A stretch of 36,729 nt of DNA from positions 1 through 36,729 of the forward strand of contig CAMCBT010000015.1 of assembly GCA_945873115.1 (NCBI GenBank), in the 5' to 3' direction. This document shows positions 14,926 to 23,852 of this stretch, in pieces. The position numbers and the translations under genes are program-made. This DNA is from an uncultured Mitsuokella sp. Lineage in GTDB: Bacteria; Bacillota; Negativicutes; Selenomonadales; Selenomonadaceae. The notes under the pieces are model-generated. The model was not told the DNA's origin and searched no databases. It was given only the letters and a program-made list of their open reading frames with translations. Position 1 is the stretch's first letter. Every line of letters begins with the position of its first letter.

Positions 14926-17900
14926 TCAGAACTTCAGTCCGAACTGCACGCCGAAGGTATGGCTGTCCATATCGCTGTTGCCCTGATAGCGATAACTGAT
15001 GGCATAGGACATGTTTTTATTCTCGGCCGTCAAAGCGATTTTCGCGCCATAGGACGATTTACCGAGGATATCATAGTCTACGAGATCGCTGGCGTCGACG
15101 CCGAACGCGCCAACACGCATCGTGCCTCTGCCGCTGCCGAGTTTTCCGAGATAGGAGAGATCGAGCAGCGCCTTATAGTTCCAGCCGTCTTTTTCCTTTT
15201 CAAACGTGAACCCGACGCCAATGGGGACAGTAAAGAGATTCTGCGTCTCCGGCGCATAATGGAACGCAGGGCTGCCATTCCATTTCATCGTATAGGACGG
15301 CGTGTGTATGCCGAGCCAGCGCAGACCGACATGCGGCACGATCGCGGCACCGTTCGCCTGCGGCAGAGAGTATTCATCGCGAATCCCTGCCGTCACGATT
15401 GTCTGGTGAAAATTTCCATCCAGAACGCCATCGATATCATGCTTGACACGATAGGCACCGAGATCGAAGAGCAGATTGTTCTGCGTCTGATCTGCCTTAT
15501 GATAAGTGAGCAAGTTCCCATAATAGGAGACCCCGTACGTACGGGACTTGTCGTCTTCGTAGCTGCCGTCGCTCTTGCCCGTGCCATAGCTGAAGGCAAT
15601 CCCCTGATTCACCTTGCCGCCCGCGAAATCATACCCGAGCGTGACGGTGTTCGTGTTGCTGTCAGCGTCCGAAGTCAATCCTGTGAGCCGGAGTGTATCC
15701 ATGTTCGTATGGCGGTGACCATATTGGAGCCAGAAGTCTCCTGGATGCAGGCCGTTTTCCGTCGTGAGGAGCGATCCACGCTGCTGCACGGCATCGGAAA
15801 GATCGTTGACGGTCTGCGCTGCATAGTAGCTCGCGCCAGCCGCTTCTGCCGGCTGCGCGGCAATGTTGACCAGCGTGCGCGTCCTATCATCACTGTACAG
15901 GCCGTCCGCTGCCTGGTAGAGGTAGTTGATGCCCGCGTATTTCGCGCGATTCGCCGCCGTATCGTCCATGGCATCCAGCGTGTTCTTCAGTGCCAGACCA
16001 TCGACATCATACGGGTTTCTGACGACGTGGATGACACCGTCTGTATTGCTCTGGGTCGTGTCGAGTCGATAGCGCTTGTTTGTGATGATCTTGCTGGTAT
16101 CCGTATACCAGCCCTTGGCATCCGTGAGATTTGCAAAGCCAGTACCATCGCTCGTATCGCGATCGACGATGGTGTATACCTTGCCATCTGCCACATCATC
16201 AAGATAGAGCTTCGCGCTGTCCGCGATGCGGAGCGTTCCTTTGCCGTCCGCCGCGGTCAGCGCGGCACTGCTGCCGAGCGCGCCTGCATCCACCATGAGG
16301 AGTGAGTGCTCGCCGAACGTCACCGTGTCTGCCGAAGCGCCATTGCTCCCGTTCGCAAAATTCCCCGAGGTGACAGCACCATCGACTTTGATGCCGCCTG
16401 TTGCCGCGACCGAGACCGGCTTTGCGAGATAGAGCGCCGCCGATACCTCGTCGTCGCCATTGCCCCATGTCTGGCGGGAGTTCGCGAATGCCTGCTGGGC
16501 ATGGGTAGGATCATCGGTACCGAAGCTCGCGACGGCGTTCTGTCCTATGGTCAGGAGATAGCTGGCATCTGTCCCTGCGTCAGCGAGCTGAGAAGCATCC
16601 GTGATCTCCGCGTTGTCTTTCCACGCGGGATCGAGAAACACCTTCGTCCCCGCAAGGCTTGAACCTGCGAGTAGGTTCAGCTCGCCCGCGCTTTCGCTGC
16701 TCTCGTCGCTGCCCACGGAAATCGTGGCATCGCTGCCTGCTGTGACCTTGCTCTTGACAATGCCCTGCACAGCGAACTGACTCGCCCCATCGAGCCTGAT
16801 GCCATCCGTCGTCTCAAGCGTCGCCGGTGCCGCGACCTTGATGCCAGAACCTGCCTTCGCGGTGATGGAGTTGACCTGCTGCGTGGCAGACGCCGCGGCG
16901 AGCGTTCCCGTGTTCTTTGCTGTTCCATCGCCCAAGGTTACATCTGCCTTGAGGCTGTTGACCGTGCCGTCTTTCGACTGGTTTGTGCCTAGCGTAAGAG
17001 AGCCTTTGTCTCCCACCGTAATCTGCGCAGGAATCTCCGGTGTCTTTCCCTCTTCCGTGATGAGTTCCGTCATCGTGCTGTCCGGATCACCGAGCGTCGC
17101 CTTCGTACCGTAAATCTCCAGCTTCAAAGAGCCATTCACAGGCTTCCCCATGCGAAGCATAGACCCGTTAAAGTGATCGAGCACCTTGTTGGCCATATTC
17201 GCTCGCTCATTGGCCTTTGCAACGATGGTTGCCTGAGTAAGATCGGTCTTCACGGGGATAAAGGCTCCATCTTCCTTGACGTCAGCAAGGTCTGTCGGCT
17301 CTACATAGAGCTTTGAGGCCTTACTCATCGCGACCTGCGTCGTGCCGCCGTCAGCTGCACGTACGAGTTTCTGCGCATTCGCGAGATAGTCATTATTATA
17401 ATAAGAGTCATCGAGGAGCACCGTGCCGCCGAGGAAGTTGATCGCCGTGTCCGCGTCCGCACGTACCTTTTCCGGATCCGTCACCGAGCCATCGCCGAGG
17501 CTCACATTAAAAAGCTGTGCCGAGTTCGCTTCGAGAATGCCTTTATTCGTGAGCGTGATATGGTTTTTACCAACGTAAGTCTCCCCGGTTTCCTCGTCCG
17601 TCCAGTTCGTATTGAACAGGGTATTCCCCACAAGGCGCAAAGTCGCCGTGGCATTCACCACGTGGCCGATTCCACGCATTTCTCCATCTATCTCTTCATC
17701 GGAACCGATCGTATAGCCGCTAGAGTGCCATCCTGCGTTTGCATCATAACCGCCACGGCCAACGATATTTTCTGCCTTGGCGATCACCGTTCCGTTCAAC
17801 TGATGCACCGATCCGACGAATTTCGTGTCCGTCGCGTCAACGACGGCCGAGGAATTGTTGATATCTGCATTCGGGATGCCATCATTGTTTATATGCATAC

Positions 17901-18285
17901 CATCAGCAAGATAAATTTCTCCAGAATCACCCGTATGGCCATTTTCTTTACGGATATTCCCCTCGGCATCAAGCGCAACATCCGTCGAACGAATCTCTGC
18001 AGGTCCCAGTTTCGTACCATGATCCAGCTGCACAACGATTTCGCCACTCGGTCCCGCCGCTCGCACGATCTTCTTCTGCTCTGGTGTCGATGCCAGCTGT
18101 GTCGTACTGACAGTTTTACCAGAAAAATCACCCACATCCAGATGAAATGCCCTGCCTTCTGCCAGTGCCTGCTTGTATTCAGTAAGCGTCATCGCCTGTG
18201 CAGGCAAGGCCGGAAGCAGCGCGAAACCTGCCGTCCCAAGTGTGAGACCGAGCAGGACGCGCCGCCTGAGTTTCCGTTTCTCCAT
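14926..18285 (-). CDS. Classical (type Va) autotransporter, 1119 residues
   Basis: An outer-membrane protein that exports its own N-terminal passenger. Residues 1-31 are a signal peptide with a basic start (EKRKLRRR) ending PALPAQA. Residues about 32-830 are a repetitive, Ala/Gly/Asp/Thr-rich passenger with many short strand-turn units (for example VTLGDGTAKNTGTL, KSKVTAGSDATISVGSDES), as expected for a beta-helix. Residues about 845-1119 form the translocator barrel: DFWLQYGHRHTNMD, TNTVTLGYDFAGG, repeated aromatic strands, and the terminal VQFGLKF ending in Phe. No protease or adhesin motif is recognised in the passenger. ATG 18285 follows GGAGGCGATAGATT. First gene of an operon with the 186-residue protein; a terminator-like hairpin lies in its leader. 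Confidence 0.92.
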   Translation of the reverse strand: MEKRKLRRRVLLGLTLGTAGFALLPALPAQAMTLTEYKQALAEGRAFHLDVGDFSGKTVSTTQLASTPEQKKIVRAAGPSGEIVVQLDHGTKLGPAEIRSTDVALDAEGNIRKENGHTGDSGEIYLADGMHINNDGIPNADINNSSAVVDATDTKFVGSVHQLNGTVIAKAENIVGRGGYDANAGWHSSGYTIGSDEEIDGEMRGIGHVVNATATLRLVGNTLFNTNWTDEETGETYVGKNHITLTNKGILEANSAQLFNVSLGDGSVTDPEKVRADADTAINFLGGTVLLDDSYYNNDYLANAQKLVRAADGGTTQVAMSKASKLYVEPTDLADVKEDGAFIPVKTDLTQATIVAKANERANMANKVLDHFNGSMLRMGKPVNGSLKLEIYGTKATLGDPDSTMTELITEEGKTPEIPAQITVGDKGSLTLGTNQSKDGTVNSLKADVTLGDGTAKNTGTLAAASATQQVNSITAKAGSGIKVAAPATLETTDGIRLDGASQFAVQGIVKSKVTAGSDATISVGSDESSESAGELNLLAGSSLAGTKVFLDPAWKDNAEITDASQLADAGTDASYLLTIGQNAVASFGTDDPTHAQQAFANSRQTWGNGDDEVSAALYLAKPVSVAATGGIKVDGAVTSGNFANGSNGASADTVTFGEHSLLMVDAGALGSSAALTAADGKGTLRIADSAKLYLDDVADGKVYTIVDRDTSDGTGFANLTDAKGWYTDTSKIITNKRYRLDTTQSNTDGVIHVVRNPYDVDGLALKNTLDAMDDTAANRAKYAGINYLYQAADGLYSDDRTRTLVNIAAQPAEAAGASYYAAQTVNDLSDAVQQRGSLLTTENGLHPGDFWLQYGHRHTNMDTLRLTGLTSDADSNTNTVTLGYDFAGGKVNQGIAFSYGTGKSDGSYEDDKSRTYGVSYYGNLLTYHKADQTQNNLLFDLGAYRVKHDIDGVLDGNFHQTIVTAGIRDEYSLPQANGAAIVPHVGLRWLGIHTPSYTMKWNGSPAFHYAPETQNLFTVPIGVGFTFEKEKDGWNYKALLDLSYLGKLGSGRGTMRVGAFGVDASDLVDYDILGKSSYGAKIALTAENKNMSYAISYRYQGNSDMDSHTFGVQFGLKF

Positions 18286-18306
18286 AATCTATCGCCTCCA
18301 TGTGTA

Positions 18307-18355
18307 AAAAAGGAGTATCCTACACACTTACATAATTCCCCCCGTGTGGATTCTC
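18307..18355 (-). promoter_or_regulatory. Terminator-like hairpin in the autotransporter leader (candidate attenuator)
   Basis: Minus strand: AGGAG-A-ATCC-ACAC pairs with GTGT-A-GGAT-A-CTCCT, followed by TTTTTT, ending about 10 bases before the GGAGG ribosome site. No minus-strand gene lies just upstream that would need a terminator (the MATE gene is divergent), so the hairpin probably acts on the autotransporter transcript itself. No clear promoter was found in 18356-18460. Confidence 0.5.
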
Positions 18356-18392
18356 CTGCTATCAGCTCAAAAAAAAATAACAGAAAGCCTTG

Positions 18393-18413
18393 GATTCTAT
18401 GTCGAGTCGTGTG
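18393..18413 (+). repeat. 21-bp direct repeat, right flank of the autotransporter segment
   Basis: GATTCTATGTCGAGTCGTGTG, one mismatch from 14215-14235. The stretch 18414-18620 beyond it has no supported gene. On the minus strand a short open frame near 18464-18560 ends with the coding-like sequence MGNVWIILADDEKPQDARSL but has no ribosome site, and may be a gene remnant. Confidence 0.7.
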
Positions 18414-18620
18414 GTCGAATTCTTTTACCGAAGCAAGATGAATTTTGGCTAATTTTTAGAGATGCTCTTCTATATCACGCAGGCTCCGCGCATCCTGCGG
18501 CTTTTCGTCATCCGCGAGGATAATCCAGACATTTCCCATATCCCTGCGGGAGGCTTCCAAAATACTTCTGGGGAAACTAAAATGTTTTGTGACAATATAC
18601 AGGGGAAAGGATTTCGGTGA

Positions 18621-19955
18621 ATGCGATCATCTATGGCAGAAAAGTATCTGGGGCGGGCGGATCGTATCTTTCTGTCCGTGGCACTTCCCGCAGGGCTGGA
18701 GGGCTTTTTTCTCGTGGCGCTTTCTGCGGCGGACATCATCATGGTGGGGACGCTTGGCATTGAGGCCATTGCGGCGGTGAGCATCTTTACCCAGCCCCGC
18801 ATGGTGCTCCTCGTCTTTGCCCGCTCCATCGGCTCGGCCCTCACGGTTCTCGTCGCCCATCGCCATGGGGCGGGGCGGGATGGGGCGGGGCTTCTGCGCC
18901 AGACGCTCCTGCTCTCCCTTGTGCTCTTTTTGCTGCTCCACGGGCTCTTTTCCTGGCAGCTTCCCAGGATTCTCTCTTGGATGGGAGCGGCATCCTATCT
19001 GGATCTTGCCCTTTCCTATGGATATCTCGCCCTCGGCGGCGTGTTCCTGACCTCTCTGGCGACCGTGCTGCAGGCGTACCTCCTTGGAATCGGCAGGGTC
19101 AGAAGCGTCATGGGGGCCAATGTCTGGGGGAGTGCGGCCAATGTCCTCGGAAATGCCCTCTTTATCTTCGGACCCGGTCCTTTTCCGGCCTTGGGGGTCG
19201 TCGGCGCAGCGGCGGGGACGCTCATCGGGACGGGGCTGACATTGCTCCTGACCCTTTGGAGCATGCGGGGCGGCTCTCTTTTTTCCGGGAGCTGGCGCGT
19301 GGGGCGCAGTTACTTGCGGGAGGTCATGCCTCAGCTCACAAGCGTCTTTGCGGAGCAGGGCTTTGAGCGGGTCGGCATGGTGCTCTACACCCGTATGGTG
19401 GCAGAGCTGGGGGTGACGGCTTACGCGATCCACGCGATATGCATGAATATCTGCGATTTCTACTATTCCTTTGCCGGCGGTCTCGGAAAAGCTGCCATGG
19501 TGGCGGGGGGTCATGCCTTTGGGGCGCACGATGGCGCTCTGTGGCGGGAAATCATCCGGGCGGGGCTGCGCTGGACGTTTTTGTTTTCCTGTGTCGCTTT
19601 CCTCGTGACGGTTCTGCTGCGCGAGCAGCTGGTGCTTCTCTATGCGGAGGATGCGTCCGTCGTCCCCCTTGGCGCTTGTATCCTCATCTTCGTGGCGGCG
19701 ACGAATCTGCCGGCGGGCCATCAGCTGGCGATGGCGGGTTTCTTGCGGGCGGCGGGGATGGCCTTTTCTGTGGCGAGCTACTCCTTTGTCTCCATCGCGG
19801 TGCTGCGTCCCTGTATCACGGCACTCTTTCTCTTCGTCTTTGACTTGGGACTGGCGGGGGCTTGGCTGGCCCTGCTTCTCGATCAGTGCCTTCGCGCCGG
19901 GGCAGCCTCCTTCCTGCTCTTTGTCCGCGCACAGAATATTAGGGAAACTAGTTGA
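18621..19955 (+). CDS. MATE-family multidrug/toxin exporter
   Basis: A 444-residue inner-membrane antiporter with 12 predicted helices in two related halves, expected to export a cationic drug or metabolite against Na+ or H+. Family features are the opening IFLSVALPAGLEGFFLVALSAADIIMVG, the VSIFTQPRMVLLVFARSIGSA segment of helix 2, and the second-half counterpart QGFERVGMVLYTRMVAELGVTAYAIHAICMNI. The start at 18621 follows GGAAAGGATTTCGGTGA, a weak site. Its stop codon TGA at 19953-19955 overlaps the -35 box of the promoter for the cobalamin riboswitch, so the two units are packed but distinct. Confidence 0.88.
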   Translation: MRSSMAEKYLGRADRIFLSVALPAGLEGFFLVALSAADIIMVGTLGIEAIAAVSIFTQPRMVLLVFARSIGSALTVLVAHRHGAGRDGAGLLRQTLLLSLVLFLLLHGLFSWQLPRILSWMGAASYLDLALSYGYLALGGVFLTSLATVLQAYLLGIGRVRSVMGANVWGSAANVLGNALFIFGPGPFPALGVVGAAAGTLIGTGLTLLLTLWSMRGGSLFSGSWRVGRSYLREVMPQLTSVFAEQGFERVGMVLYTRMVAELGVTAYAIHAICMNICDFYYSFAGGLGKAAMVAGGHAFGAHDGALWREIIRAGLRWTFLFSCVAFLVTVLLREQLVLLYAEDASVVPLGACILIFVAATNLPAGHQLAMAGFLRAAGMAFSVASYSFVSIAVLRPCITALFLFVFDLGLAGAWLALLLDQCLRAGAASFLLFVRAQNIRETS

Positions 19956-19980
19956 CAAAATGAAAATCATATGATACCAT
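19952..19980 (+). promoter_or_regulatory. Promoter of the cobalamin-riboswitch operon
   Basis: TTGACA at 19952-19957 (overlapping the MATE stop), 17-base spacer, TACCAT at 19975-19980. It precedes the riboswitch aptamer by about 40 bases. Confidence 0.75.
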
Positions 19981-20020
19981 GCACTGTGGTTATGGGATGT
20001 TTCCCAGTACAATTTCATAG

Positions 20021-20176
20021 GATCAGGTGTCATTGACTCAATAGAGAATCCGGTAAAAGCCGGAGCGGTCCCGCCACTGTAACAGGGAGCGAACCTTAGT
20101 AAGTCACTGAAGACGGCAGAGCGTCTTTGGGAAGACGAGGCAAGCGATGAACTGGAGCCAGGAGAACTGCCTGATC
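20021..20176 (+). promoter_or_regulatory. Cobalamin (B12) riboswitch
   Basis: All hallmark segments of the adenosylcobalamin/cobalamin aptamer appear in order: GAATCCGGTAAAAGCCGGAGCGGTCCCGCCACTGT (20046-20080), AAGTCACTGAAGACGG, TTGGGAAGACG, AAGCGATGA, and the B12-box GGAGCCAGGAGAACTGCC. GATCAGG (20021-20027) pairs with CCTGATC (20170-20176) as the closing P1 helix. Bound cobalamin is expected to shut off the downstream ABC importer through the terminators that follow. Confidence 0.96.
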
Positions 20177-20307
20177 GACAATCACCGTTACGACCCGCGA
20201 GCGATGGGGATGGGGATTCGGACAAAAGACAGGCTCTGTGTTTTGCTCTTTGCGAGGCAAAAGTCTGTGGGAAAGACGCTGTTTTGCTGTTGCTTTCCTG
20301 TCCGTGC

Positions 20308-20329
20308 CCGGCGTATGGCCGGTTTTTTT
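20308..20329 (+). terminator. Riboswitch-controlled terminator 1
   Basis: CCGGC/GCCGG stem followed by TTTTTTT. GACAGG near 20226-20232 can pair with CCTGTC at 20297-20302, a possible alternative helix of the expression platform. Confidence 0.7.
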
Positions 20330-20348
20330 ATGCTTGGCTTTTGACAGA

Positions 20349-20387
20349 TCCTCCTCACGCATTGGCGGGGGAGGATTTTCTTTTTAG
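20349..20387 (+). terminator. Riboswitch-region terminator 2
   Basis: ATCCTCC pairs with GGAGGAT around an ACGCATTGGC-type loop, followed by TTTCTTTTT, immediately before the AGGAG ribosome site of the first permease gene. The T tract abuts the ribosome site, so the hairpin may also influence translation. Confidence 0.6.
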
Positions 20388-20392
20388 GAGAG

Positions 20393-21337
20393 ATGCCATT
20401 GAAACGAATTCTTGGGCGGATTGCGCAGACGCTTGTCACCCTCATCGGCGTGAGCTTCCTGACCTTCTGCCTCACGTATCTTGCACCAGGGGACCCGGCC
20501 ATGATGCTCTTGGAAGCCTCGGATACGATTGTGTCCCAGGAGACCATCGATAAGACGCGCCATGAGCTTGGGCTGGATCGTCCCTTCCTCGTCCAGTACG
20601 CGAGTTGGGTGGGTGGTGTCGTCACGGGGGATATGGGCATATCCTACTCGGCAAAAAAGCCGGTGACGACGAAGCTCCTGGAGGGCTTTGCGGGGACGCT
20701 GTGCCTGGCCTTTGTGTCCATCGCCTTCATGCTCATCCTTTCGCTCCCTCTGGGCATCTGGTCCGCCACCCATCGAAACCGCTGGCCGGATTATCTGGTG
20801 CGGATTTTCTCCTTTGTCGGCGTCTCCATGCCGACTTTCTGGATCGGTCTGTTGTTCCTTTACGTCTTTGGCCTGAAACTGGGGCTTTTCCCCATTGCCA
20901 GCTCCTCTGTTACAGCGAAGGGGATCGTGCTGCCGGCGGCGACGCTTGCCATCTATATGTCGTCGAAGTATATGCGGCAGGTGCGCACGGTGGTTCTGGA
21001 GGAGCTTCATCAGGACTATGTGGTGGGGGCAAGGGCAAGGGGGCTTTCGGAGCGGCGCATCCTCTGGTTTCACATCATGCCCAATGCAGTGCTGCCCCTC
21101 ATCACGCTCCTGGGGATGTCCATTGGCTGGCTGCTGGGCGGCGTGGCCGTCATCGAGATGGTCTTTTCCTGGCCGGGCATCGGCAATACCGCGGTGCATG
21201 CCATCCTGATGCGGGACTATCCCCTCATAGAGGGTTTTGTCCTGTGGGTGGCCATTATCTACACGCTGATCAATCTGCTGGTCGATCTCTCTTATGCAAA
21301 ATTTGACCCGCGACTTGGAAAAGGGGGACGGGCATGA
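20393..21337 (+). CDS. ABC importer permease 1 (DppB/NikB/OppB-type)
   Basis: One of two membrane subunits of a peptide/nickel-type ABC importer. The 314-residue protein has about six helices: the typical first helix with TLIGVSFLTFCLTYLAPGDP, the conserved LGLDRPFLVQYASWV, and the cytoplasmic EAA loop ARARGLSERRILWFHIMPNAVLP that contacts the ATPases. AGGAG (20386-20390) is only 2 bases from the ATG at 20393 but 8 bases from an in-frame TTG at 20399, so translation may really start at TTG. First gene of a five-gene operon under a cobalamin riboswitch. It overlaps the next gene by 4 bases. Confidence 0.92.
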   Translation: MPLKRILGRIAQTLVTLIGVSFLTFCLTYLAPGDPAMMLLEASDTIVSQETIDKTRHELGLDRPFLVQYASWVGGVVTGDMGISYSAKKPVTTKLLEGFAGTLCLAFVSIAFMLILSLPLGIWSATHRNRWPDYLVRIFSFVGVSMPTFWIGLLFLYVFGLKLGLFPIASSSVTAKGIVLPAATLAIYMSSKYMRQVRTVVLEELHQDYVVGARARGLSERRILWFHIMPNAVLPLITLLGMSIGWLLGGVAVIEMVFSWPGIGNTAVHAILMRDYPLIEGFVLWVAIIYTLINLLVDLSYAKFDPRLGKGGRA

Positions 21338-22161
21338 AGTTCTTTGCCGTATTTCGTGAGAACAAGCTCTTCGGCCTCTACACGGTGCTCGTCCTGCTCG
21401 TGCTCTTCGTGGCGATTTTCGGCGGTGCTTTAGCGCCGCAGGATCCCTACGTCGGTAATATGAAACAGGTATTCCAGAGTCCCTCGGCGGAGCACCTCTT
21501 GGGGACGGACAAACTGGGACGCGATACGCTCTCGCGCATCATTTGCGGCACGCAGGTTTCCCTCTTCATGACAATCTGCGTCGTGGCGCTCATGAGCATC
21601 CTGGGGGCGGTGATCGGCATCGCCAGCGGCTACTTCGGCGGTCGGATCGAGATGGTGCTCATGCGCATAGCGGACATGATGCTCTCGTTCCCGGGCGTGG
21701 TTCTCGCCATCGCCATCGCCGGCATCCTTGGCGGCAACGTCATCAATACGATTGCCGCCCTGTTCGTGGTGGGCTGGGCAAAGTACGCCCGCCTCGTGAG
21801 GAGCCTCGTCATAAAGATCCGGCAGCAGGACTACATCGCGGCGGCGCGGCTCAGTGGCACAAAGACGCATCGGATACTCCTGCGCCATATCCTTCCAAAT
21901 GTGCTGCCCATCATCGTCATCACCGGCGCCATGGATATCGGCACTATGATGATGGAGATTGCAGGCCTCTCCTTCTTGGGCTTCGGCGCCCAGCCCCCTA
22001 CGCCGGAATGGGGTCTCATGCTCAATGAGGGACGCCAGTACATCCAGACGGCTCCCTGGCTCATGGTATATCCCGGCATCGCTATCTTCCTCGTGGTGGC
22101 AATCTTCAACCTCTGGGGCGACAGCCTGCGGGACGTGCTCGATCCCCGCAAGGACGGGTGA
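21334..22161 (+). CDS. ABC importer permease 2 (DppC/NikC/OppC-type)
   Basis: Second membrane subunit, 275 residues, about six helices. Typical marks are the early loop LGTDKLGRDTLSRIICGTQVSL, the EAA-loop region ARLSGTKTHRILLRHILPNVLPI, and the C-terminal AGLSFLGFGAQPPTPEWG, all diagnostic of the OppC family. Its ATG overlaps the stop of the first permease (ATGA), showing coupled translation. Substrate is inferred from the riboswitch, not from this sequence. Confidence 0.94.
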   Translation: MKFFAVFRENKLFGLYTVLVLLVLFVAIFGGALAPQDPYVGNMKQVFQSPSAEHLLGTDKLGRDTLSRIICGTQVSLFMTICVVALMSILGAVIGIASGYFGGRIEMVLMRIADMMLSFPGVVLAIAIAGILGGNVINTIAALFVVGWAKYARLVRSLVIKIRQQDYIAAARLSGTKTHRILLRHILPNVLPIIVITGAMDIGTMMMEIAGLSFLGFGAQPPTPEWGLMLNEGRQYIQTAPWLMVYPGIAIFLVVAIFNLWGDSLRDVLDPRKDG

Positions 22162-22262
22162 CTGGGTCTCTGGCACCGTTGTTGGCAGTAATTTCGCATC
22201 TCTTGAAGTGTACGCTCGCTCGTGCATTTCAGATGAAACGACTGAAAGGAAAGGAGCTTTTT

Positions 22263-23852
22263 ATGAAATGGTGGAATAGGAAGAAGGCGGCCCGCGCGAT
22301 GGTTCTTGGTCTGGCTCTCGCCTCCACAGCCGCCCTCATTGCGGGCTGCGGTGGCGGTGCCTCCAGCGAGAATGTGGACAAGGGCATCCTGAAGGTGGGT
22401 GTTACAAACTTTGCCGACACACTCGAGCCAACCCAGAACTACTTTGGCTGGGTCGTCATGCGCTACGGCCTCGGCGAATGTCTGACGAAGTTTGACGACA
22501 AGATGAACGTCGAGCCATGGCTGGCGGACAAGTGGGAAATCAGTGACGACCACATGACCTGGACCTTTCATATCCGGGACGGTGTCAAATTCTCCAATGG
22601 CGACCCCTTGACAGCAGAGGCGGTCAAGGCCTCCCTCCTGCGCTCCTTCCAGAAGAACAACAGAGCCGAGACGTTCTTCAAGTACAAGGAAATCAGGGCA
22701 GAGGGGCAGATCCTCACCATCACCACGGAAAAGCCCATGCCCAACCTCCCCGGCTTTCTGGCGGATCCGCTCTTCATCATCGTGGATACAGCGGCCGAGG
22801 CCAATCGCGACTTTGCCAAGCAAGGCCCCATCTGCACCGGTCCTTACATGGTGGATTCCTTCGTGAAGGAAAAGGCCGTTATGAAGCGCAACAAGGAGTA
22901 TTGGGGCGGCGAGGTGCCCTTTGAGACCGTGGAGATCCCTTCCATCGATGATCCGAATACCCGCGCCATGGCCCTCCAGTCCGGCGACGTGGATATGGCC
23001 GTCAACATCGGTGCCGGCGATATGGATACCTTCCGTGGCAACGACAGATTCAACGTGGACGAGATCTCCTCTCTCCGCGTCGTCCTGGCCCGGCTGAACC
23101 AGAAGGGCCTCCTAAAGGATCCGAAAGTCCGCGCGGCGCTCATCTCTGGCTGCGATCGGAAGACCTATGCCAACGTCCTCCTGAAGGGAACATTCCTTCC
23201 CGGCAAGGCGCCCGTACCGCCTTCCATGGACTATGGCTTCGACCAGCTCACTGACCCGAATGCCTACAATGAGGAGAGAGCCGCAAAACTTTTGGACGAA
23301 GCAGGCTGGAAGGATACGGACGGAGACGGCATCCGCGACAAGGACGGCAAGCCCCTGCGCCTCGATTTCGTCGTCTATAACAGCCGCGCCGAGCTGCCGC
23401 TTTACGCCGAGGCCGTGCAGGCGGATTTGAAGAAAATCGGCTTTGACATCAACATCAAGACGGTGGACTACAACCTGCTGGACAATATCGGCATCAAGGG
23501 AGAGTATGATCTTCTGATCTCCAATATCACCACGGCAAACACCGGCGATCCGGAGATGTACCTCTCCTGGTACTGGAAGACGAACGCGAACGGCAGCAAT
23601 CCGCAAAATGGATCCGGCTATTCCAACCCGACCCTCGACGCAAAGCTTGACCAGCTCGCCGTGGAGTTCGATAAGGCAAAGCGCCGCCAGCTCATCATCG
23701 AGATCCAGCAGATCATGCTGGACGACGGTGCGGCTCTCTTCCTTGGCTATCCTCAGACGAACATCGTCTCCAGCAAGGCCTTGTCGGGTGTCCGCATGCT
23801 GCCTTCGGACTACTACTGGATCACGCCGGACATCCAGCCGGCCGCCAAGTGA
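22263..23852 (+). CDS. Substrate-binding lipoprotein, family 5 (DppA/NikA/OppA-type)
   Basis: Extracytoplasmic binding protein delivering the ligand to the permeases. The 529-residue protein begins with a lipoprotein signal (MKWWNRKKAARAM, hydrophobic core, lipobox LIAGC with Cys near residue 29), then an SBP_bac_5 domain: TLEPTQNYFGWVVMRYGLGECL, WTFHIRDGVKFSNGDPLTAE, and GPYMVDSF. The start at 22263 follows AAAGGAG; the reading frame's upstream extension into the permease gene is not translated sequence. Family members bind peptides, nickel chelates, heme or other metal complexes. Given the cobalamin riboswitch, a cobalt complex or a corrinoid-related compound is the leading guess. Confidence 0.93.
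   Translation: MKWWNRKKAARAMVLGLALASTAALIAGCGGGASSENVDKGILKVGVTNFADTLEPTQNYFGWVVMRYGLGECLTKFDDKMNVEPWLADKWEISDDHMTWTFHIRDGVKFSNGDPLTAEAVKASLLRSFQKNNRAETFFKYKEIRAEGQILTITTEKPMPNLPGFLADPLFIIVDTAAEANRDFAKQGPICTGPYMVDSFVKEKAVMKRNKEYWGGEVPFETVEIPSIDDPNTRAMALQSGDVDMAVNIGAGDMDTFRGNDRFNVDEISSLRVVLARLNQKGLLKDPKVRAALISGCDRKTYANVLLKGTFLPGKAPVPPSMDYGFDQLTDPNAYNEERAAKLLDEAGWKDTDGDGIRDKDGKPLRLDFVVYNSRAELPLYAEAVQADLKKIGFDINIKTVDYNLLDNIGIKGEYDLLISNITTANTGDPEMYLSWYWKTNANGSNPQNGSGYSNPTLDAKLDQLAVEFDKAKRRQLIIEIQQIMLDDGAALFLGYPQTNIVSSKALSGVRMLPSDYYWITPDIQPAAK

Noticed and set aside
14800..16305. 501-residue plus-strand frame opposite the autotransporter barrel
   Set aside because: Antisense shadow of the autotransporter, without a start signal.
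14233..18325. GTGTGTAGGA inverted between 14233 and 18325 as terminal inverted repeats of a transposon
   Set aside because: Only about 10 bp, and the right-hand copy is part of the leader hairpin; the 21-bp direct repeats are the stronger boundary signal.
18627..20225. 532-residue minus-strand frame opposite the MATE gene and the riboswitch
   Set aside because: Runs through a cobalamin aptamer and an obvious membrane transporter; composition is not protein-like.
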